From Microbacterium oxydans (lineage in GTDB: Bacteria > Actinomycetota > Actinomycetes > Actinomycetales > Microbacteriaceae), in the NCBI RefSeq assembly GCF_006540085.1, contig NZ_BJOG01000001.1, forward strand, positions 744,001 through 808,000: 64,000 nt of DNA, written 5' to 3'. Shown one piece after another: positions 17,529 through 25,953 of the stretch. The position numbers and the translations under genes are program-made. The notes under the pieces were generated by a model. It was not told where the DNA came from and searched no databases. It worked only from the letters and a program-made list of their open reading frames with translations. The stretch's first letter is position 1; every line of letters starts with the position of its first letter.

Positions 17529-19187
17529 TCAGGGCTGGTCGGCTCTGATCCCGAGCAGCTCGAGCGGGTGGGTCAGACGCCACCAGGGACTCGGCCCCTC
17601 GACATCCGCGGCCAGCACCAGCGGAGTCGTCGTGGTGTTGACCGGTCCTGCCGTGGTCAGCGTGCCCACCGTGTCACCCTGTTCGCGTTCTTCGCCGAGG
17701 TCGAAGGCGGTCGCGGCGGTCGCGGTCGCGCTGTTCCAGAGCACCACATCGGCGTCGGATTCGGTGATGACGTCGACCTGCTCGCCCCACGGAGTCGTGA
17801 CGCTGCCGACCACGGTGTCCTTCGCGACGGCCGGCGCCTGCGCCTCCAGTGCGGATTCCGCCTCGGCGAACAGGGAACGCGTGAGAGCGAGTCGCTCGTC
17901 GTCTCCGGCTTGATTCAGCGCCGCGGCGAACAGGTGCACCGTGGTGTCACCGATCACGAGGTCCTTCGCGGTGAGAAGGTTCCAGCCGACCAGGGTGCCG
18001 GTCTTGATGCCGACGACACCGGGATCGTCGAGCATGCCGTTCGTGTTCACGACGGTGCCCGCACCCGGGAGGTCGACGGACTTGGTGCCGACGATCTCGG
18101 CGAAGACCGGGTTCTGCATCGCACGCTCGCCGAGCGCCACCAGGGCCTCGGGCGTGGCCACGTTGCGCTCGTCGAAGCCGGAGGGGGTCACCACGGTGAT
18201 TCCGGTCAGGCCACGTTCGCGCAACCACACCTCTGCAGCCCTCGCGAACTCGCGCTCGGAGCCCCAGATCTCGGTCGCGAGCCGATCGATGTAGTTGTTC
18301 GCGGAACCCATGAGCGTCCCCTGCAACAGCTGGTACTCCGTGAGGACTCCGCCGATGGGCACGTCGAGGGCGGACTGGTCACTGCGCCGGTAGTCCCAGT
18401 ACTTCACGCTGTCGGCGCGGGTGAACGAGAACTCGGGTCCTTGCTCCCCGACAGCGAGCGGCATGCGGTCGAGCACCATCAGACTGCTGACGACCTTGGT
18501 GATGCTCGCGATGCTCACGGCGTCGGGCACCGAAGCCGCCGTCGTCATGCCCGCGATGCCGACGGCACCCGCACCCTCGGTCGGCCAGGTCACGGCGGCG
18601 GCAGCGGCGGGAGTCGTCGCGAACTCGACCGACTGCACCGTCGGCGGCACCTCATGGAGGGGCCAGAGCAGTGTGGTGCCGGCGTAGACGGCGACGAGAC
18701 CGGCGAGCGTGGCCAGCGGGACCAGGACACCCGGGCGGGCGATGGCGGGGCGAAGACGCGCACCGCGCAGCAGACCGCTCGATCGCTCGGCCTCCGAGGT
18801 GTCGTCGAGAGTGGCCGTGGCGGTGTGCTCGGCGACGGTCGCGGCGTCCACCCAGGTGAGAGCGGTGGCCGTCGTGGTGTCGTCGGCCCACCGGGGCGCG
18901 GCTGTCTCCGACGCGGTGAGTTCGCCGGAAGGATCCGGGACCGTGCGGTCGCGAGGGATGAACGGCGGCTTCGTCAGCGCGGGGTTGGCCGGTTCCGGGG
19001 CGCTCACGGCCTCCGGTGGAACGACGGGCTCCGGGTCTACGACCGTCCCCGGAGCATCCGCTCCAGGCGACGTCTGCTCGGCCGTCAGCACCGATCCGCC
19101 TGTCGCGGTGTCGGCGGTGTCGGCGGGGGCAGGGCCGTCGTCGCCGACGACGCCCGTCGCCTCGTCGGCGGGATCTGATGCGGTCAC
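17529..19187 (-). CDS. D-alanyl-D-alanine carboxypeptidase (S11 family), membrane anchored
   Basis: 552 residues from GTG at 19187. Trims pentapeptide stems of peptidoglycan outside the membrane. Order: a ~170-residue Pro/Ala/Thr/Asp-rich cytoplasmic region, one membrane helix (VLVPLATLAGLVAVYAGTTL), then the serine peptidase domain with SxxK in SIASITKV, SxN in MGSANNYI and KTG in VGIKTGTLVGW. The type II topology with such a long disordered inside arm is usual for actinobacterial DacA-like proteins. An alternative upstream start is not supported. Divergent from the thiamine transporter operon. Confidence 0.9.
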   Translation of the reverse strand: MTASDPADEATGVVGDDGPAPADTADTATGGSVLTAEQTSPGADAPGTVVDPEPVVPPEAVSAPEPANPALTKPPFIPRDRTVPDPSGELTASETAAPRWADDTTTATALTWVDAATVAEHTATATLDDTSEAERSSGLLRGARLRPAIARPGVLVPLATLAGLVAVYAGTTLLWPLHEVPPTVQSVEFATTPAAAAAVTWPTEGAGAVGIAGMTTAASVPDAVSIASITKVVSSLMVLDRMPLAVGEQGPEFSFTRADSVKYWDYRRSDQSALDVPIGGVLTEYQLLQGTLMGSANNYIDRLATEIWGSEREFARAAEVWLRERGLTGITVVTPSGFDERNVATPEALVALGERAMQNPVFAEIVGTKSVDLPGAGTVVNTNGMLDDPGVVGIKTGTLVGWNLLTAKDLVIGDTTVHLFAAALNQAGDDERLALTRSLFAEAESALEAQAPAVAKDTVVGSVTTPWGEQVDVITESDADVVLWNSATATAATAFDLGEEREQGDTVGTLTTAGPVNTTTTPLVLAADVEGPSPWWRLTHPLELLGIRADQP

Positions 19188-19271
19188 TCGTTTACGGTAC
19201 CCAATCCCGCGCGTGTTCCGCGGCGCCGGGCCCTGTCGCCACGGGGGTGTCGCCGACGGTAGGATCGTCAG

Positions 19272-19365
19272 CACAACCACGGGAGTCCGGCGAGCCGGGC
19301 TGAGAGGGAGCGAATCGCGCTTCGACCGTCGAACCTGATCTGGGTCATGCCAGCGCAGGGAGGAG
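19272..19365 (+). promoter_or_regulatory. TPP riboswitch (THI box)
   Basis: All conserved parts are in order: GGGAGTC at 19280, GCTGAGAGGGAG (19299-19310), then GAACCTGATCTGGGTCATGCCAGCGCAGGGAGG (in two parts: GAACCTGATCTGGG at 19331 and TCATGCCAGCGCAGGG after it). The final GGAGG lies 7 bases before the ykoE ATG, so the ribosome binding site adjoins the 3' side of the aptamer. Binding of thiamine pyrophosphate would be expected to block translation of the transporter operon. Confidence 0.93.
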
Positions 19366-19370
19366 TTCAG

Positions 19371-20027
19371 ATGAGTACGCCCACGTCCGCATCCACGCAG
19401 CAGGCATCCGCCGCCGCACAGGATCCGCACCGCACATCGATCTGGCGCTGGCGCGTCGTCGACATCGTCGTTGCCGCCGTCCTCGGCGTCGCGATCGGCC
19501 TCGTGTTCTGGGGATGGAACACGATCGGCTACGCCTGGTTCGGTGCGGCCGATGCTCTGACGCCGGGACTGGGCGGTATCGCCGTCGGCATCTGGCTGCT
19601 GGGCGGCGTCGTCGGCGGCCTCGTCATCCGCAAGCCCGGTGCGGCGCTGGTCGTCGAGCTCGTCGCAGCGATCGTGTCGATGCTGATCGGCAACGTGTGG
19701 GGCGTCTCGACCGTGCTGTCCGGCATCGTGCAGGGACTCGGCGCGGAGATCATCTTCGCCCTGTTCTTCTACCGGCGCTTCGGAATCGCGGTCGCCGCGC
19801 TCGCCGGTGTCGGTGCAGCGGTGGCTGCCTGGGTGTTCGAGCTGTTCTACGGCAGCTCGCCCAACATCCTGAAGTCCGTCGAGTTCAACACGATCTACCT
19901 GGTCAGCGTTGTCGTCTCCGGGGCGATCCTGGCGGGTGTCGTCGGTTGGCTGCTGGTGCGCGCGTTGGCGGTCACCGGTGCACTGAACCGCTTCGCCGTC
20001 GGGCGAGAGCACGTGCGCGAGGTCTGA
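19371..20027 (+). CDS. ykoE: ECF transporter S component YkoE (thiamine precursor/HMP)
   Basis: 218 residues, first gene after the TPP riboswitch. Substrate-capture membrane protein of an energy-coupling-factor importer; YkoE is predicted to take up hydroxymethylpyrimidine or thiamine. A short soluble N-terminus is followed by six hydrophobic helices; RTSIWRWRVVDIVVAAVLG and FWGWNTIG are family-like, and EFNTIYLVSVVVSGA near the end matches YkoE proteins. Two bases separate its stop from the next GTG start. Control by the riboswitch supports the vitamin B1 role strongly. Confidence 0.93.
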   Translation: MSTPTSASTQQASAAAQDPHRTSIWRWRVVDIVVAAVLGVAIGLVFWGWNTIGYAWFGAADALTPGLGGIAVGIWLLGGVVGGLVIRKPGAALVVELVAAIVSMLIGNVWGVSTVLSGIVQGLGAEIIFALFFYRRFGIAVAALAGVGAAVAAWVFELFYGSSPNILKSVEFNTIYLVSVVVSGAILAGVVGWLLVRALAVTGALNRFAVGREHVREV

Positions 20028-20029
20028 CC

Positions 20030-21481
20030 GTGACCATCGCCGCCCCGGCCCGCGTGCAGGCCGCGGGCTGGGGCTGGCGGTACGCCGGTCGGAAGCTCCC
20101 CGCCGTCGAGGACGTCTCGTTCACGATCGAACCGGGTGAGCGGGTGCTGCTGCTCGGCGCCTCCGGTGCCGGGAAGTCGACGCTGCTCGCGGGCCTGGCC
20201 GGGGTCCTCGGCGGCGACGACGAAGGGGTGCGAACCGGGTCGCTGCACATCGACGGTGCCGCCCCCGAATCCCGGCACGGTCAGGTGGGCCTCGTCCTGC
20301 AGGACCCCGATGCGGGGATCGTGCTGTCGAAGGTCGGTGACGACGTGGCGTTCGGGTGCGAGAACCTCGGTGTGCCCGCATCCGAGATCCCCGGTCGCGT
20401 CGCGGAGGCGCTGGATGCCGTCGGGCTCGATGTGCCGCTGCAACGCCCCACGAAGGCCCTCTCGGGCGGACAGAAGCAGCGACTGGTGCTCGCCGGTGTG
20501 CTCGCGATGCGCCCAGGGCTGCTGCTGCTCGACGAGCCGACGGCGAACCTCGACCCCGAGGGTGTGCGCGAGGTGCGGGCGAGCGTCGAACATGCCGTCG
20601 CCTCCACCGGTGCGACGCTGATCGTCGTCGAGCACCGCACACCGATCTGGGTCGATCTGATGACGCGCGTGATAGTGCTCGCGGCCGACGGCGGACTGCT
20701 CGCCGACGGGGAACCGGCCCAGGTGTTCGCGGCATACGGCGACGTGCTGGCGGACGCCGGGGTGTGGGTGCCCGACCGGGGGATCGACCTGCCCGTGCTG
20801 GAGCAGGTGTCGGCACCGGACGCGCTCACCGCGTCCGACCTGACGATCGGACGGGAGCATGGAGCGCCGGTGCAGCGCGGGCTCGACCTGCGCGTGCCGC
20901 GGGGGAACGCGACGGTGATCACCGGGCCGAACGGCGCCGGCAAGTCGACGCTCGCCCTCACGCTCGCCGGGCTCATCCCGGAGCAGGCGGGAGAGGTGCG
21001 GTCGGCACCGGAGCTGGCGGGGCGCAAGGGCACGAGCCCGATCCGCTGGACCTCGCGCGAGCTGCTCACCCGCATCGGGATGGTGTTCCAGGAGCCGGAG
21101 CACCAGTTCCTGGCCCAGACCCTTCGCGACGAGCTCGCGGTCGGACCGCGGGCACTCGGCTGGGATCAGGCGAAGACGGATGCGGTCGTTGACGGTCTTC
21201 TCGAACGCCTCGGCCTCGCCCCGCTCGCCCTCGCCAACCCGTTCACGCTCTCCGGAGGGCAGAAGCGGCGGCTGTCGGTCGCCACCGTGCTGGCCGGGGC
21301 GCCGGAGGTCATCGTGCTCGACGAGCCGACGTTCGGACAGGATCGCCGCGGGTGGATCTCGCTCGTCGCCCTGCTGCAGGAGGAGATCGCTGGTGGCCGG
21401 TCGATCATCGCGGTCACGCACGACGACGCGGTGATCCGACACCTGGGCGGTCATCGCATCGAGTTGGGGTCGTCGTCGTGA
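20030..21481 (+). CDS. ykoD: ECF transporter double ATPase YkoD
   Basis: 483 residues, GTG start. Two ABC domains in one chain: NBD1 with LLLGASGAGKSTLL, LSGGQKQRLVLA and LLLLDEPTANLD (about residues 40-180); NBD2 with VITGPNGAGKSTLA, LSGGQKRRLSVA and VIVLDEPTFGQD (about 300-440). Such fused ATPases power YkoE-YkoC vitamin importers. The stop overlaps the GTG of ykoC (GTGA), so all three genes are translated together. Confidence 0.93.
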   Translation: MTIAAPARVQAAGWGWRYAGRKLPAVEDVSFTIEPGERVLLLGASGAGKSTLLAGLAGVLGGDDEGVRTGSLHIDGAAPESRHGQVGLVLQDPDAGIVLSKVGDDVAFGCENLGVPASEIPGRVAEALDAVGLDVPLQRPTKALSGGQKQRLVLAGVLAMRPGLLLLDEPTANLDPEGVREVRASVEHAVASTGATLIVVEHRTPIWVDLMTRVIVLAADGGLLADGEPAQVFAAYGDVLADAGVWVPDRGIDLPVLEQVSAPDALTASDLTIGREHGAPVQRGLDLRVPRGNATVITGPNGAGKSTLALTLAGLIPEQAGEVRSAPELAGRKGTSPIRWTSRELLTRIGMVFQEPEHQFLAQTLRDELAVGPRALGWDQAKTDAVVDGLLERLGLAPLALANPFTLSGGQKRRLSVATVLAGAPEVIVLDEPTFGQDRRGWISLVALLQEEIAGGRSIIAVTHDDAVIRHLGGHRIELGSSS

Positions 21482-22257
21482 CGGCGACCGAGACCGTGCG
21501 CCCGGTCTGGCTCGACGGCGTGAACCCGGTGACGAAGCTGCTGCTCGCCCTGCTGCTGTCCGTGCCGCTGTTCGCCTCCATCGACATCACGAGCGCGCTG
21601 GCAGCGATCGTCCTGCAGCTGCTCTGCCTGCCGTTGACGGGGCTGCGTCTGTCGACGGTGCTGAAGCGCCTGCTGCCGATCGTGATCTTCGCCCCGATCG
21701 CCGGTGTGAGCATGCTGCTGTATGCGGAACCGGCAGGGCGCATCTACTGGACGTTCGGCTTCGCGACGATCAGCGACGACTCCATCACGCTCGCGATCGC
21801 GGTGAGTCTGCGAGTGATCGCGCTCGGACTCCCCACGATCCTGCTGTTCGGCGGCACCGACCCGACCGAGCTCGCCGACGCGTTGGCGCAGGTGGCCAAG
21901 CTCCCGAGCCGCTTCGTGCTCGGCATCCTCGCGGGAACGCGCATGCTGGGGCTCTTCCTCGATGACTGGCGCACCATGAGCCTGGCCCGTCGCGCGCGCG
22001 GTGTGGGCGACCGGGGTGTGCTGCGACGGTTCTTCTCGATGGCGTTCGTGCTGCTCGTGTTCGCGGTTCGGCGCGGCTCGAAGCTGGCGCTCGCGATGGA
22101 GGCCAGGGGCTTCGGCTCCGGCATTCCGCGCACCTGGTCGCGTCCCTCCCGGTTGCACCCGCGTGATGCGGTGGCGGGGATCGGCGGAATCGCGATCATG
22201 GCACTTGCGCTCGCCGCCGCCGTGCTCGTCGGGACGTTCCGTTTCGTCTGGAGCTAG
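21478..22257 (+). CDS. ykoC: ECF transporter transmembrane component YkoC (EcfT)
   Basis: 259 residues, GTG start overlapping ykoD. Couples the ATPase to the S component. Several hydrophobic helices and the two EcfT coupling motifs are visible as the ARR and ARG patterns in SLARRARGVGDRG and AMEARGFGSG. Its TAG stop interlocks with the TAG stop of the convergent zinc-finger gene, the two sharing CTAG at 22254-22257, so there is no room for a terminator between the transcripts. Confidence 0.92.
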   Translation: MTATETVRPVWLDGVNPVTKLLLALLLSVPLFASIDITSALAAIVLQLLCLPLTGLRLSTVLKRLLPIVIFAPIAGVSMLLYAEPAGRIYWTFGFATISDDSITLAIAVSLRVIALGLPTILLFGGTDPTELADALAQVAKLPSRFVLGILAGTRMLGLFLDDWRTMSLARRARGVGDRGVLRRFFSMAFVLLVFAVRRGSKLALAMEARGFGSGIPRTWSRPSRLHPRDAVAGIGGIAIMALALAAAVLVGTFRFVWS

Positions 22258-22598
22258 CTCCGGTCGAGCTGGAAGTAGTGCTCACGGTGCAGTGCGCACC
22301 GCTCGTTGAACAGCGCCGAACACCGTGGACATGCCGTCGCCGCGAAGTACTCGGCGATCGTGAGCTCATGCCCGCACGCACCGCAGAGGATCGCCCGTCT
22401 GTCGCGCTCATGGGCCGCCCATTGCTGCGCCGCATGCTTCACGGTCTCCTCGTGGCAGCGGTGGCACGGGTAGTACTCGCCGCAGCAGGCGAAGCGGATC
22501 GCGATGATGTCGGTCGGGCCCCGATAGTGCACGCACCGGGTCATGTCGTCGACGACCGGACCGAGCACACGCGGCCGATCGTCGGGCACGATACTCAC
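22254..22598 (-). CDS. CHY zinc-finger protein
   Basis: 114 residues from a GTG that overlaps the stop of the kinase gene upstream (GTGA). The CHY finger is unmistakable: CVHYRGPTDIIAIRF, CCGEYYPCHRCHEE, a histidine in KHAAQQW, then ILCGACGHELT, CPRCSALFNERC and HREHYF. About nine Cys/His positions could hold three zinc ions. In eukaryotes the domain occurs in ubiquitin ligases; the stand-alone bacterial form has no settled function. An alternative start is the internal ATG giving MTRCVHY. Translational coupling to a phosphotransferase is notable. Confidence 0.88.
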   Translation of the reverse strand: MSIVPDDRPRVLGPVVDDMTRCVHYRGPTDIIAIRFACCGEYYPCHRCHEETVKHAAQQWAAHERDRRAILCGACGHELTIAEYFAATACPRCSALFNERCALHREHYFQLDRS

Positions 22599-23320
22599 GT
22601 CTCGTTCCAGAGTCGACGGTAGTACTCGAGGCGCTCGTGATCGGGGTCGACGCCGTAGGCCTCGATCAGTGTGTCCTCCCAGCCTTCGCCGAAGTTCCAC
22701 ATCGTGCTCATCGAGGCCACGGCGATGTCGGCCCAGCGGTCGGCGACACCGAGAGCGGCGAGATCCACGAAGGCGGCCGGCCGGCCTTCCGCGTCGAGAA
22801 GCGTGTTCGGCATGCAGGCATCGCCGTGGCACACCACCAACCGGTCGATCGACGGTTCCTGGAGCAGATCCTCGGGCACGACCGTGCCGCGATCGGCGGC
22901 GTTGGCGATCCGCCACTGCGTGCTCCACTCCCAGGGGCACTCGGCCACCGGCAGGGCATCGTGCAGCATCCGCAGGCCGACCCCGACCGCTCGCACCGCG
23001 GTCTCCGGCTGGTCGGCCCAGCGGGGGTCGACGGCGCTGCGGGCATCGATCGCGACCGTGACGAGCCACTCGTGTGTGTCGTCCTGGCCCTGCTCGATCA
23101 CCTCCGGTACGGGGATCCACGTTCGTGCCCACCTCATGCGCTCGGCTTCGTCGCGCATGTTCGCCTCGTCGTCGAGTGGGCCCCACTTGATGTACCGCCC
23201 GTCGTCGGTGCGGAAGGTCAGCCCGCCGATCCCGTTGAGCCAGACCGGCTCGAGCGCGGCACCGCGCGCGAGCTCGCGAACCTTCATCGGCACGTCGAGG
23301 GAAGCGGAGGGAATGCTCAT
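22595..23320 (-). CDS. Aminoglycoside phosphotransferase (APH(3')-like) family kinase
   Basis: 241 residues from the ATG giving MSIPSASLDVP; an ATG 8 codons upstream is possible. Protein-kinase-like fold with the catalytic loop VCHGDACMPNTLLD and the metal-binding region FVDLAALGVADRWADIAVA, both close to APH(3') enzymes. It could phosphorylate aminoglycosides or related sugar alcohol groups; chromosomal actinobacterial members often have unknown substrates, so resistance should not be assumed. Overlaps the CHY zinc-finger gene by 4 bases. There is a 33-base gap to ctaG, on the same strand, so the upstream group could read through. Confidence 0.85.
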   Translation of the reverse strand: MSIPSASLDVPMKVRELARGAALEPVWLNGIGGLTFRTDDGRYIKWGPLDDEANMRDEAERMRWARTWIPVPEVIEQGQDDTHEWLVTVAIDARSAVDPRWADQPETAVRAVGVGLRMLHDALPVAECPWEWSTQWRIANAADRGTVVPEDLLQEPSIDRLVVCHGDACMPNTLLDAEGRPAAFVDLAALGVADRWADIAVASMSTMWNFGEGWEDTLIEAYGVDPDHERLEYYRRLWNET

Positions 23321-23353
23321 CCGTCCATCCTGCCCGACGGGCACCGCACCGGC

Positions 23354-24307
23354 TCAGCGGCGGTCGTCACGGAGGCCCTCCAGATAGGCGTTGTAGGCGT
23401 CGAGCTCAGTGGTGCCGTGCGCATCGGCATAGCGATCGGCCGCGGCGGCGCGTGCCGTGTCGTCGCGGAACCACCGGTGCATCACGTAGACGAGCATCAG
23501 CAGGGTCGGGGCTTCGCCGTACGACCATGCCAGCCCGCCGGCCAGCTGCTGGTCTTCGAGCGGATTCATCCCGAGCGCCAGAGTCGGTGCGACGAAGTGG
23601 TCGACGAGCATGGTGGTCGCCATCATCAGGAAGACGCCGAAGAACGCGTGCAGGGCCGCTTCGGCGAAGACGTCCAGGGCGCGACCGCCGTGCCCGAGCC
23701 GCACCGGGAGGGGATCGGAGCTCAGTACCGGGATGGTGAAGAGGATCCCGATAACGAGGAACCCGACCTCCAGAGCGAGGTGGCCTCCGGGTGCTGCGAG
23801 CACACGGTCGGCGAGACCGGCCAGGTACAGCCCGTAGAACGCGATCAGGTACATCGGCAGCGCGATCCACGGGCTCAGGATCCACCGGGCGATCCCGCTG
23901 CGGAGCCCTCCGTGCGCGATACGCAGCACGACGGCGCCCAGCCCGCGGTGCGGTGTCACCCGCAGGAGGAGCGTGCCCGGTGAGCCGAGGACCAGCAGCG
24001 GAGGGATCGCGATCATGAGCGTGAGCTGCTGGAACATGAACACCGACATCAGGGCATAGCCGTACACCTCGACCCCGAGGCCCGTGGTGGCGGCGAGCGC
24101 GATGCACCCCAGGAGGAATACGACGGTTCGCCAGACGGGCCACCGACGGTGCTGCCGCCACAACCGGAGCGCCCCGGCCAGATAGGCGACCGCCAGCACT
24201 ACCGCGACCAGGGGTAGGAGGGGGAACGGCCCAGCGGCAGGACTGAAGACGACCGGTGTGAGGAAGTCTGCGAAGGTCGGCGGGGCATCGGGCATCCAGT
24301 CGTTCAT
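23354..24307 (-). CDS. CtaG-type cytochrome c oxidase assembly protein
   Basis: 317 residues. Caa3_CtaG family integral membrane protein, implicated in copper delivery to the oxidase in Bacillus. About seven hydrophobic helices; conserved histidines and motifs include LRLWRQHRRWPVWR, YGYALMSVFMFQQLTLM, the AFFGVFLMMATTML segment and the end VYVMHRWFRDD. ATG start overlaps the lspA stop (ATGA). The copper link fits a metal-homeostasis islet with the upstream genes, but no P-type ATPase or copper chaperone is present. Confidence 0.87.
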   Translation of the reverse strand: MNDWMPDAPPTFADFLTPVVFSPAAGPFPLLPLVAVVLAVAYLAGALRLWRQHRRWPVWRTVVFLLGCIALAATTGLGVEVYGYALMSVFMFQQLTLMIAIPPLLVLGSPGTLLLRVTPHRGLGAVVLRIAHGGLRSGIARWILSPWIALPMYLIAFYGLYLAGLADRVLAAPGGHLALEVGFLVIGILFTIPVLSSDPLPVRLGHGGRALDVFAEAALHAFFGVFLMMATTMLVDHFVAPTLALGMNPLEDQQLAGGLAWSYGEAPTLLMLVYVMHRWFRDDTARAAAADRYADAHGTTELDAYNAYLEGLRDDRR

Positions 24308-24837
24308 CCGGCCGCGTCCTCCCGCGAGCCGTCCGTCCGGTCGATGGTCTGCGTCGTCCGCGCTGCCGCACGCTGGTCGAGCAAGAGCCCGACGACGAGG
24401 CCGACACCCCCGATCGCGAGCGCGACATCGGCGAGGTTCCCGATGAACCACCCGTAGGCGAGGAAGTCGGTGACGTGACCGCGACCGAATCCGGGGGGTG
24501 CGAGCAGACGGTCGAGCACATTCCCGATGGCACCTCCGAGTATGAAGCCCAACCCCCACGCCCGTCCCCTCGTGCGCGCGCGAGTCGCGGCGACGAACAG
24601 CGCGGCCACCGCAGCCACGCCCACCACGGTCAGCACCCACGTCGCCCCTGACCCGAGCGACAGGATCGCGCCGGGGTTGAAGGCGAGCTGCAGGCCCAGC
24701 GCATCACCCAGCAGGGGTATCCGCTCCGTCCGGCTGAGTCCTGCGATCGCGGCGGCCTTGCTCGCCTGGTCGATGAGCACGACGATGCCGGCGACGACGA
24801 AGGCGATCCCGTACCGGGGACTGTTCTCACGCGACAT
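24304..24837 (-). CDS. lspA: Lipoprotein signal peptidase (signal peptidase II)
   Basis: 177 residues, four hydrophobic helices. Cleaves signal peptides of diacylated prolipoproteins in the membrane. Catalytic motifs are present: GNVLDRL with the first Asp and NLADVAL with the second; the preceding LAFNPGAILSLGSG corresponds to the conserved NxGAAFG loop, here with ILSLG. The short, divergent form and its position in a CtaG group suggest an accessory copy rather than the housekeeping lspA, which usually precedes rluD. Starts 11 bases inside the preceding gene. Confidence 0.87.
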   Translation of the reverse strand: MSRENSPRYGIAFVVAGIVVLIDQASKAAAIAGLSRTERIPLLGDALGLQLAFNPGAILSLGSGATWVLTVVGVAAVAALFVAATRARTRGRAWGLGFILGGAIGNVLDRLLAPPGFGRGHVTDFLAYGWFIGNLADVALAIGGVGLVVGLLLDQRAAARTTQTIDRTDGSREDAAG

Positions 24838-25225
24838 CGGAACCCTCTTCCCTCGCAGCGGCGTCCGCGCGGTCGCGCCGACGCCGCGCGCGCCCCGAGA
24901 CGAGAATGCCGAGCGCTCCCGCAGCGAGGAGGAAACCGATCCCGAAGAGGAAGGCGACGCCGAGGAAGCCGAGATCGGTGCGCTCCACCGGCTGTTCGCC
25001 GTTCTGCTGTTCATGCGTGGTGCCGGTGGTGGGAGTGGGAGTGGGAGTGGAGGTCGGGGTGGGAGTCGGAGCGGTGGTCGCTGTGCGGCTTTGGACGTCG
25101 ACGACACTGCGCTGCTCCCCGGCCGCTGCCGACTCCGCACCGATGAACACGATCAGGGCGCTGAGAGCGGCTGCAGCGATCGCCGTGCGGACCGGCCGAG
25201 AGGCCGTGCCGACCGGCCGGCTCAC
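24827..25225 (-). CDS. Secreted/membrane-anchored Thr-Pro-rich hypothetical protein
   Basis: 132 residues from GTG at 25225. N-terminal signal-like segment (TAIAAAALSALIVFIGAESAAAG), a TPTPTPTSTPTPTPTT linker, then a hydrophobic helix LGFLGVAFLFGIGFLLAAGALGIL and a basic end with RRRRDR. It looks like a short surface protein tethered by its C-terminus. The 11-base overlap with lspA and the overlap with the 18-codon leader show it belongs to one coupled transcript. Function unknown. Confidence 0.72.
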   Translation of the reverse strand: MSRPVGTASRPVRTAIAAAALSALIVFIGAESAAAGEQRSVVDVQSRTATTAPTPTPTSTPTPTPTTGTTHEQQNGEQPVERTDLGFLGVAFLFGIGFLLAAGALGILVSGRARRRRDRADAAAREEGSDVA

Positions 25226-25278
25226 CGTCCTCGCCCGTCCGGAGCGAGCGGTTCGCCGTCGTTCGATGTGCGTTTCAT
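25222..25278 (-). CDS. 18-residue leader ORF with strong RBS
   Basis: ATG at 25278 preceded by GAAGGAGACCCC, the best ribosome binding site in this neighbourhood. It encodes MKRTSNDGEPLAPDGRGR and its TGA overlaps the GTG start of the Thr-Pro-rich protein (GTGA). The downstream GTG has no RBS of its own, so its translation probably depends on this leader. A frameshift between the two frames, making a longer N-terminus, is an alternative. Too short for homology inference. Confidence 0.5.
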   Translation of the reverse strand: MKRTSNDGEPLAPDGRGR

Positions 25279-25437
25279 GGGGTCTCCTTCGAAGGGGTGA
25301 GCGCGGGCGTGGCCTCGGATGTCGTCACGAGGGGGTCGCGGGATTCGGTGCGGGAGCGGGAGCGGGAGCGGGCGCGATCCGGATGCCGGGGCGTGGCCCC
25401 TCGTGGCAGGAAGCCGTGGAGCCGCGCGACACCGGCG

Positions 25438-25465
25438 GAAGGCGCCGTCCTGGTGACGGCGCTTC
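25438..25465 (-). terminator. Hairpin after the DDTAA-repeat gene
   Basis: GCGCCGTC (25442-25449) pairs with GACGGCGC (25455-25462), extended by GAAG/CTTC with one bulged G. It lies just downstream of the stop at 25471 on the minus strand, the expected place. The following stretch to 25278 contains hexamer GCGGGA repeats and no gene. Confidence 0.55.
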
Positions 25466-25470
25466 GACGA

Positions 25471-25953
25471 TCAGGTACGGGAGAGACCCAGCTGGATCAG
25501 GGAGACCGCGGTCCCGCAGGGGTGCAGGGGAGAAGCCGGATCTGAGCGCAGCGCGCGCGGTGTCTCCCGGAGGGTCGAGAACTGTCCGGGGCGCCCGAGG
25601 ACGCGAGAAAGCAGGAGCATCGCGGCGAGGCCGCACAGCACCCCGAGAATGCAGAGTGCGGCACCGACGAGGGTGCTCGTGACGGCGACCGGGAATGCGG
25701 CCTGGACCTGGGCCTCGTCCGTTTCGGCGTCGGCGCCGATCGCGGCGGTGTCGTCGAACGCGGCGGTGTCGTCGATAGCGGCGGTGTCGTCGATCGCGGC
25801 GGTGTCGTCGATAGCAGCGGTGTCGTCGAACGCATCGATGGCCGCGGCGGCGAGCGAGGGGGCCGCGCCGTTCTCCCCGGCATCGCCGTGTGCGGTCACC
25901 GCGAAGGCGAAGAGGAGCAGGAGCGCCAGGCTCACGGTGGTAATGAGGCGCAT
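25471..25953 (-). CDS. Secreted/membrane hypothetical with DDTAAI repeats
   Basis: 160 residues from the ATG giving MRLITTVSLALLLLFAFAV, a clear signal peptide. Residues ~35-65 are five tandem AIDDTA/AFDDTA units, encoded by an 18-bp DNA repeat at about 25740-25840. A hydrophobic helix (VTSTLVGAALCILGVLCGLAAMLLL) and a basic/polar end follow. The architecture (signal, acidic repeat, membrane helix) mirrors the Thr-Pro-rich protein downstream. A start at 26010 would put 19 polar residues before the signal and is less likely. Function unknown. Confidence 0.65.
   Translation of the reverse strand: MRLITTVSLALLLLFAFAVTAHGDAGENGAAPSLAAAAIDAFDDTAAIDDTAAIDDTAAIDDTAAFDDTAAIGADAETDEAQVQAAFPVAVTSTLVGAALCILGVLCGLAAMLLLSRVLGRPGQFSTLRETPRALRSDPASPLHPCGTAVSLIQLGLSRT
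25738..25830 (-). repeat. 18-bp coding tandem repeat, about five copies
   Basis: Units of GCGGCGGTGTCGTCGATM and close variants run through the DDTAAI segment. Base differences between units are mostly silent or give Ile/Phe changes, suggesting in-frame slippage. Copy number would be expected to vary between strains. Confidence 0.85.

Noticed and set aside
22595..23320. APH gene as a resistance gene on a mobile element
   Set aside because: No transposase, integrase or flanking repeats, and base composition matches the neighbours.
25021..25075. GGGAGT-type repeat as a non-coding element
   Set aside because: It encodes the Thr-Pro linker of the secreted protein on the minus strand, so it is explained by coding.
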